Shown here: positions 59,534 through 64,000 of the stretch, piece by piece
How positions within the stretch are numbered: the first letter of the stretch is position 1
Layout: each line of letters opens with the position of its first letter
The notes under the pieces: model-generated
What the model was told of the DNA's origin: nothing
Databases searched by the model: none
What the model saw: the letters and a program-made list of their open reading frames with translations, nothing else
DNA from: JAFGRU01 sp016934985
Lineage (GTDB): Bacteria > Desulfobacterota > Desulfuromonadia > Desulfuromonadales > JAAYDE01
Direction: 5' to 3'
DNA length: 64,000 bases
Assembly: GCA_963665045.2 (NCBI GenBank)
Contig: CAXXJQ010000005.1
Location: 62,001-126,000 of the forward strand
Made by a program: the position numbers and the translations under genes

Positions 59534-60139
59534 TCACTCCTTTTCCCAGGAAAAAAGCTGCGCCGCACCGGCCTTCTCCAGTAGTTCCACCACCTCGCAC
59601 AGGGGCAGACCTACAACATTAGTATAACTCCCCTCGATATTTTTCACCATAAAAGCGCCGATGCCCTGGATGGCGTACGCCCCGGCCTTATCGAAGGGTT
59701 CCCCTGTCGCGATATAACCCTCAATTTCCTCCCTGGTCAGTTCCTTAAAATTGACTTTGGTCTTAACCGCACCCGATTTCACCTCACCTTTTTCACGATC
59801 GAAAAGGGCATAACCGGAAACCACCTGGTGGGCACGGCCGGAAAGGGACCGCAGCATAGCAAAAGCTTCTTCAGCGTCTCCCGGCTTGCCGAGAATATCC
59901 TCGTCGCGCAGAACGATGGTGTCACTACCAAGAAACCAGCGCCCTTCAACCCTGCTGCTGAACGCCACATCACGAGCCTTGTCGATGCTCAGACGAATGA
60001 CATGCTCTTCGGGCGTCTCACCGGGAATTTCCTCTTCGGGAGCGTTGCCGGGCACCACGAAAAAACGGATACCCACGGAACTCAGTAGCTCCCGGCGGCG
60101 CGGCGAAGCCGATGCCAGAATCAGAGGACAGGATGACAT
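59534..60139 (-). CDS. maf: Maf family nucleoside triphosphate pyrophosphatase
   Basis: A 201-residue protein: ILASASPRRRELLSSVGIRF (the SxRR signature), FLGSDTIVLRDEDILGKPGD, RAHQVVSGYALF, FDKAGAYAIQGIGAFMVKNI. Maf proteins hydrolyse non-canonical or modified dTTP/UTP-type nucleotides to monophosphates. The ATG at 60139 overlaps the trmFO stop by one base (TGATG), showing coupling. Confidence 0.93.
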   Translation of the reverse strand: MSSCPLILASASPRRRELLSSVGIRFFVVPGNAPEEEIPGETPEEHVIRLSIDKARDVAFSSRVEGRWFLGSDTIVLRDEDILGKPGDAEEAFAMLRSLSGRAHQVVSGYALFDREKGEVKSGAVKTKVNFKELTREEIEGYIATGEPFDKAGAYAIQGIGAFMVKNIEGSYTNVVGLPLCEVVELLEKAGAAQLFSWEKE

Positions 60140-61518
60140 CAGGTTTTTCTCCTTTGCTCTTCGATTTTTTCCCACCAGGCTGTCACATCCTTTAACGCCC
60201 TTTCGGCCAGAGCCAGACGTCGGTCAGCGCGTTTTCTCAATCTCTTCCCTTCCAGCGGGGGAAAGAGACCATAGTTGACATTCATAGGCTGAAAGTTTTC
60301 AGCATCAGCCCCGGTCAAATGAGAAACCAAAGCCCCTAACGCCGTGGTTGCCGGAGGCGGTGGAATTTCTATCTGTGCCAAAAAAGCCACGGCAAATATC
60401 CCCGCCAGAAAGCCGCAGGCCGCCGATTCGACATAGCCTTCGACGCCGGTAATCTGGCCGGCGAAAAACAGCCGCAGGTTGCTTTTCAACTGCAGGGTCG
60501 GAAGCAGGCAGCGGGGGGCGTTGATGAAAGTATTGCGGTGCATGCTTCCGAGGCGGGCAAAACGGGCGTTTCCCAGGCCGGGGATAGTGCGGAAGATGCG
60601 GCGCTGTTCCGGGTAGGTCAGCTTGGTCTGGAAACCGACCATGTTGAATAGACTTTTTGACAGGTTTTCCTGGCGTAATTGAAGCACGGCAAAAGCCTCT
60701 TTGCCGGTGCGGGGATCGGGCAGCCCGACCGGCTTCATGGGGCCGAAAGCCAGGGTCATCTCGCCGCGTTCGGCCAGAACCTCGATCGGCATGCAGCCTT
60801 CGAAATGTATGCCTTTCTCAAAATCGCGAAACGGAACCTTCTCCGCCCGGCAGAGCTCGTCAACAAAGCGCATATATTCTTCTTTGCTCAAGGGGCAGTT
60901 GAGATAATCCTTGCCCCCTTTGTCGTAACGCGAGGCCCACCAGGCGACCTCATAATCGATGGAGTCCGCTTCCACAATGGGGGCAATGGCATCGTAGAAA
61001 TAAAGATGCTCTTCACCGGTTGCCCGGCAGATAGCCATACCCAGGGCCTCTGATGTCAAGGGACCGGAGGCGACGATCACAGCCCCGCCGTCGGGGATCT
61101 CGGTGATTTCCTCACGCCGCAATTCAATCAAAGGATGGGTGGCAATTTTTTCCGTAATCCAGGCGGAGAACGCGTTCCGATCTACGGCCAAAGAACCGCC
61201 AGCGGGTACCTGGCAGGCATCCGCCGCCTGCATAAACAGGGAGCCGCAACGCCGCAGCTCTTCTTTGAGGCAGCCGACGGCATTGTTCATTCCCATGCCT
61301 CGAAAGCTGTTGGAGCAGACCAGCTCGGCGAGGTTTTCACTGTCGTGGGCAGGAGAGAAACGTCCCGGTTTCATTTCATGCAAAACTACCGGAAAACCTT
61401 CCTGGGCGACCTGCCAGGCCGCCTCACAACCGGCCAGGCCACCGCCAACAACAAGAATTTGAGGTTTTTCAGTTTGAGGATTCAATTTGTTTTTTTGCCT
61501 TCCACCAATCATTTCCAC
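60139..61518 (-). CDS. trmFO: Methylenetetrahydrofolate-tRNA-(uracil-5-)-methyltransferase
   Basis: TrmFO makes m5U54 in tRNA using folate and FAD. The 459-residue protein opens with the FAD motif ILVVGGGLAGCEAAWQVAQE and has VVLHEMKPGRFSPAHDSENL, LVCSNSFRGMGMNNAVGCLK, VGLPDPRTGKEAFAVLQLRQ and a late FFAGQITGVEGYVESAACGF, all typical. The family's catalytic Cys residues lie in these segments. It follows topA, a widely conserved pair (topA-trmFO). Confidence 0.96.
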   Translation of the reverse strand: MEMIGGRQKNKLNPQTEKPQILVVGGGLAGCEAAWQVAQEGFPVVLHEMKPGRFSPAHDSENLAELVCSNSFRGMGMNNAVGCLKEELRRCGSLFMQAADACQVPAGGSLAVDRNAFSAWITEKIATHPLIELRREEITEIPDGGAVIVASGPLTSEALGMAICRATGEEHLYFYDAIAPIVEADSIDYEVAWWASRYDKGGKDYLNCPLSKEEYMRFVDELCRAEKVPFRDFEKGIHFEGCMPIEVLAERGEMTLAFGPMKPVGLPDPRTGKEAFAVLQLRQENLSKSLFNMVGFQTKLTYPEQRRIFRTIPGLGNARFARLGSMHRNTFINAPRCLLPTLQLKSNLRLFFAGQITGVEGYVESAACGFLAGIFAVAFLAQIEIPPPPATTALGALVSHLTGADAENFQPMNVNYGLFPPLEGKRLRKRADRRLALAERALKDVTAWWEKIEEQRRKT

Positions 61519-61534
61519 AGGTCAAAAAGACCGA

Positions 61535-61582
61535 AAGCCTGTTCCGCCTCCCAAAGTACTTTGGGGACGAACAGGCTTTTGA
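61535..61582 (-). terminator. Nested hairpin between topA and trmFO
   Basis: AAGCCTGTTC and GAACAGGCTT form the outer arms and enclose the perfect palindrome CCCAAAGTACTTTGGG. On the minus strand GGTCTTTTTGACC follows. It could terminate most topA transcripts or act as an RNase-resistant spacer before trmFO. Confidence 0.55.
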
Positions 61583-61607
61583 CTTTAACACACGGCTGAG
61601 AATAAAT

Positions 61608-63947
61608 TTATTTCTTTTTGGCAGTCTTCCTGGCAGCAGTTTTTTTAGGGGCGGCTTTCTTTTTTTCCGGTTCTTCCAGCTGCAACCGCCAATCACAATC
61701 TTCCTGGGGACATTTCCGGTATTTACCATCCCTTTTGGTGGTCTTTTCCACAATCAGGGGGAAACCGCATTTGGGGCAGGGTTCGCTGACCGGCATATCC
61801 CACAGGGCATATTTACATTTCGGGTAGCGATTGCACGAGTAAAATATTTTTCCGTAGCGGCTTTTTTTCTCCTGAATTTCGCCTTCCTTGCACTGAGGGC
61901 AGGAAATCCCCAAGGCCTTCGGCTTCACCAGGGGCTGGATATTTTTGCACTCGGGATAAGCGGAACAGGCCAGAAACTTGCCGTAGCGACCAGACTTGAG
62001 CAGCATCTTGGCGCCGCACTTTTCACAATTTTCCTCGGAAAAGACAACTTCCTTTTCTTCCTGGGGCGCCAAAGACTCGGTAAAACGGCACTCGGGGAAA
62101 CCCGAACAGGCGAGGAATTTTCCGGAACGTCCGAGCTTTATTACCAAAGGCTTGCCGCAATCGGGACACTCGCGGTCCGTCTCCTCGGTGGTGACGTCCT
62201 GCTTGCTGACTTCGCCCTCTTTTTGTTGGAGCAAAGAGATGAAAGGCTCCCAAAACTCTTTGAGGACAGGGCGCCATTTTTTTTCATCCCTGGAAATGGC
62301 ATCGAGATCCCCCTCCAGATGGGCGGTAAAGTCATAATCCACATATTTCTGAAAATGCTTGACCAGCAGGTCGTTGACCACCATGCCGAGGTCTTCGGGG
62401 AAAAAGGTCCGTTTTTCCTGACGAACGTATTTCCGCGTGACCAGGGTGTTCATAATGGGAGCGTAGGTGGATGGACGCCCTATGCCGTTCTCCTCCAGGG
62501 TTTTGACCAGACTCGCTTCGGTAAAGCGCGGCGGAGGCTGGGTAAAGTGCTGCTCGGGGAGCAATTCCCGGCAGGCGAGGGGCTCGTTCTCGGCAAGTTC
62601 GGGAAGAAGTTTATCGTCATCTTTGCCATTGCCATTATCGTCGGTGCCTTCGATGTAAAGCTTCATGAAACCGGGAAAGCGGATGACCTGGCCGGAAGCC
62701 CTGAAAACGAAGCGTTCGCCACCGCTGATGTCGACGGCCGTCACATCGAGGATGGCAGCCGCCATCTGGGAGGCCAGAGCGCGCCGCCAGATAAGATCGT
62801 AAAGGCGGAACTGGTCGGGCGTCAGAAAAGACTTGACCTGGTCAGGAGTGTGGGCGAAAACGGTCGGCCGGATGGCTTCATGAGCCTCCTGGGCATTCTT
62901 CGCCTTGTTTTTGAAAACACGTGGTTTATCCAAACAATATTCAGGGCCGATGCTGTTTTTGATGATGGTTTTGGCTTCCGCAATGGCCTCTTGGGAAAGA
63001 GCCACGGAATCAGTTCGCATATAGGTAATGAGGCCTTCGGCACCATTGCCGATATTAACACCCTCATAGAGCTTCTGGGCCACACTCATGGTTTTGCGGG
63101 CGGCAAAACCAAGCTTGCGGCTGGCTTCCTGCTGAAGGGTACTGGTAATGAAAGGCGGCGCCGGATTGCGCTTTTTCTCTTTGCGGGATACGGAAGCAAC
63201 ACGGAAACCCTGCTTTTCCCGGATCTTTTCAAGGTCGGCGGTAAGTTTTTGCGCTTCTTTTTCGTTTACGATGGCAAATTTTTCAAGCTTTTCACCATCC
63301 ACGGCGAAAAGCCGTGCAGGGAAGCTTTTTTTCCCGCGATTCTCAAAAACAGCTTCAATGGTCCAATACTCTTCAGGCTTGAACGCCAGAATTTCTTTTT
63401 CTCTCTCACAAATCAAGCGCAAGGCAACGGACTGGACTCGCCCGGCGGAAAGGCCGTAGGCAATCTTTTTCCAGAGAAAGGGTGAGAGGTTGAAGCCGAC
63501 CAGATAATCGAGAATGGAACGGGCCTGTTGAGCATCGACCAGGGGCCGGGAGATGCTGCGGGCTTCTTCCATGGCCCGGCTGACGGCGCTCTTCGTTATC
63601 TCATGAAAAGCGACCCTTTTGACTTTCATGCGGGGGTCATCCTCGGAGATACCGATAGCTTCCAGAAGGTGCCAGGCAATGGCTTCCCCCTCACGGTCGG
63701 GGTCAGTGGCCAGAATCAGTTCTTTTGCATTTTTGGATTCTTTGCGGATGTTGTCCAGGTAGGTTTTGCTCTTGGGCAGAACAGCGTAGTGGGGCTCAAA
63801 ATCATTCTCGACACTGACGGAACCCTTTTTACTCGGCAAGGCCCTGACATGGCCGTAAGAAGCCAGAACCTTGTAATCTTTTCCTAAAAACTTCTCAATG
63901 GTTTTTGCCTTGGCAGGCGATTCCACAATCACCAGAGACTTTGCCAT
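61608..63947 (-). CDS. topA: DNA topoisomerase I
   Basis: A 779-residue type IA topoisomerase that relaxes negative supercoils. The N-terminal Toprim domain starts SLVIVESPAKAKTIEKFLGK with DPDREGEAIAWHL. The active Tyr is in GLITYMRTDSVALS. The C-terminal part carries four Cys4 zinc modules (CPDCGKPLVIKLGRSGKFLA, CEKCGAKMLLKSGRYGKFLA, CPQCKEGEIQEKKSRYGKIF, CPKCGFPLIVEKTTKRDGKY) and ends in a Lys-rich tail (KKKAAPKKTAARKTAKKK) that likely aids DNA binding. Confidence 0.97.
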   Translation of the reverse strand: MAKSLVIVESPAKAKTIEKFLGKDYKVLASYGHVRALPSKKGSVSVENDFEPHYAVLPKSKTYLDNIRKESKNAKELILATDPDREGEAIAWHLLEAIGISEDDPRMKVKRVAFHEITKSAVSRAMEEARSISRPLVDAQQARSILDYLVGFNLSPFLWKKIAYGLSAGRVQSVALRLICEREKEILAFKPEEYWTIEAVFENRGKKSFPARLFAVDGEKLEKFAIVNEKEAQKLTADLEKIREKQGFRVASVSRKEKKRNPAPPFITSTLQQEASRKLGFAARKTMSVAQKLYEGVNIGNGAEGLITYMRTDSVALSQEAIAEAKTIIKNSIGPEYCLDKPRVFKNKAKNAQEAHEAIRPTVFAHTPDQVKSFLTPDQFRLYDLIWRRALASQMAAAILDVTAVDISGGERFVFRASGQVIRFPGFMKLYIEGTDDNGNGKDDDKLLPELAENEPLACRELLPEQHFTQPPPRFTEASLVKTLEENGIGRPSTYAPIMNTLVTRKYVRQEKRTFFPEDLGMVVNDLLVKHFQKYVDYDFTAHLEGDLDAISRDEKKWRPVLKEFWEPFISLLQQKEGEVSKQDVTTEETDRECPDCGKPLVIKLGRSGKFLACSGFPECRFTESLAPQEEKEVVFSEENCEKCGAKMLLKSGRYGKFLACSAYPECKNIQPLVKPKALGISCPQCKEGEIQEKKSRYGKIFYSCNRYPKCKYALWDMPVSEPCPKCGFPLIVEKTTKRDGKYRKCPQEDCDWRLQLEEPEKKKAAPKKTAARKTAKKK

Positions 63948-64000
63948 TTAGACCTCGTTTTGCCGGTTTAAAGCACATGCTAATCCGGTAAGTTATTCTC

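Noticed and set aside
1..64000. CRISPR arrays, tRNA and rRNA genes
   Set aside because: No regularly spaced repeats and no cloverleaf or conserved rRNA segments were found on reading both strands; small tRNA genes could still be missed by eye.

Overview
The window looks like a piece of a chromosome from the Desulfuromonadia (Geobacter/Desulfuromonas/Pelobacter relatives). This rests on gene order and protein flavour (rpoD-dnaG, a compact his operon running into murA-prmC-prfA, a small Cys-rich protein, a short-form HisG) and is inference, since no rRNA is present. There are no rRNA or tRNA genes and no CRISPR array.

Layout. 1-16750 is a densely packed minus-strand housekeeping block: rpoD (cut by the window edge), dnaG, mutS2, cvpA, then hisE-hisF-hisA-hisH-hisB-hisD-hisG, murA, prmC, prfA, thyX, rpmE and rho. 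hisC is missing from the his cluster. After a gap and a lone lipoprotein gene comes a 14.95 kb mobile element at 18318-33268. Beyond it lie an Rrf2-family regulator, a SAM-I riboswitch with its terminator controlling metX, mnmH/selU, a lipid kinase, a radical SAM gene, a pyruvoyl arginine decarboxylase, proC, an OmpA-type lipoprotein, an amino-acid ABC uptake operon, an exported isoaspartyl methyltransferase, a spermidine-synthase-like membrane protein, an EamA transporter, an alkyltransferase-like DNA repair protein, a cupin, a hydrolase, methyltransferases, a rhomboid protease, an ATP-grasp enzyme and an acyl-CoA synthetase. The window ends with gph, yggS, maf, trmFO and topA, all on the minus strand.

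The main item of interest is the element at 18318-33268. Its ends can be placed to the base. A 6-bp direct repeat ATTTAA flanks a TG...CA element. The two terminal 40-bp sequences, read inward, share GCGAAA at positions 12-17 and AAAATTGCTAAA at positions 29-40 in the same register. Inside is a Mu-like regulatory and transposition module: divergent repressor and Ner-like protein around a perfect palindrome, a DD35E transposase, a MuB-like ATPase and a Mor-family activator. A very small virion module follows: a single polypeptide that appears to join a prohead protease to an HK97-fold capsid protein, a tail-assembly chaperone with a -1 frameshift site on nine A residues, a tape-measure protein and a tail-tube-like protein. 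I find no terminase, portal, baseplate, tail fibre or lysis gene. With intact ends, intact target duplication and tight gene packing, it looks more like a compact transposable satellite or domesticated particle than a randomly decayed prophage, but that is inference.

Other points worth attention are three copies of a ~115-nt structured GGATGG repeat (48721, 58501, 59401), a sigma-54-like promoter followed at once by an anti-Shine-Dalgarno stretch and a terminator (52758-52836), a one-base homopolymer lesion in the signal peptide of an amino-acid binding protein (43315-43336), an overlooked Cys-rich small gene (57602-57769) and a remnant of a duplicated methyltransferase (about 57000-57125).
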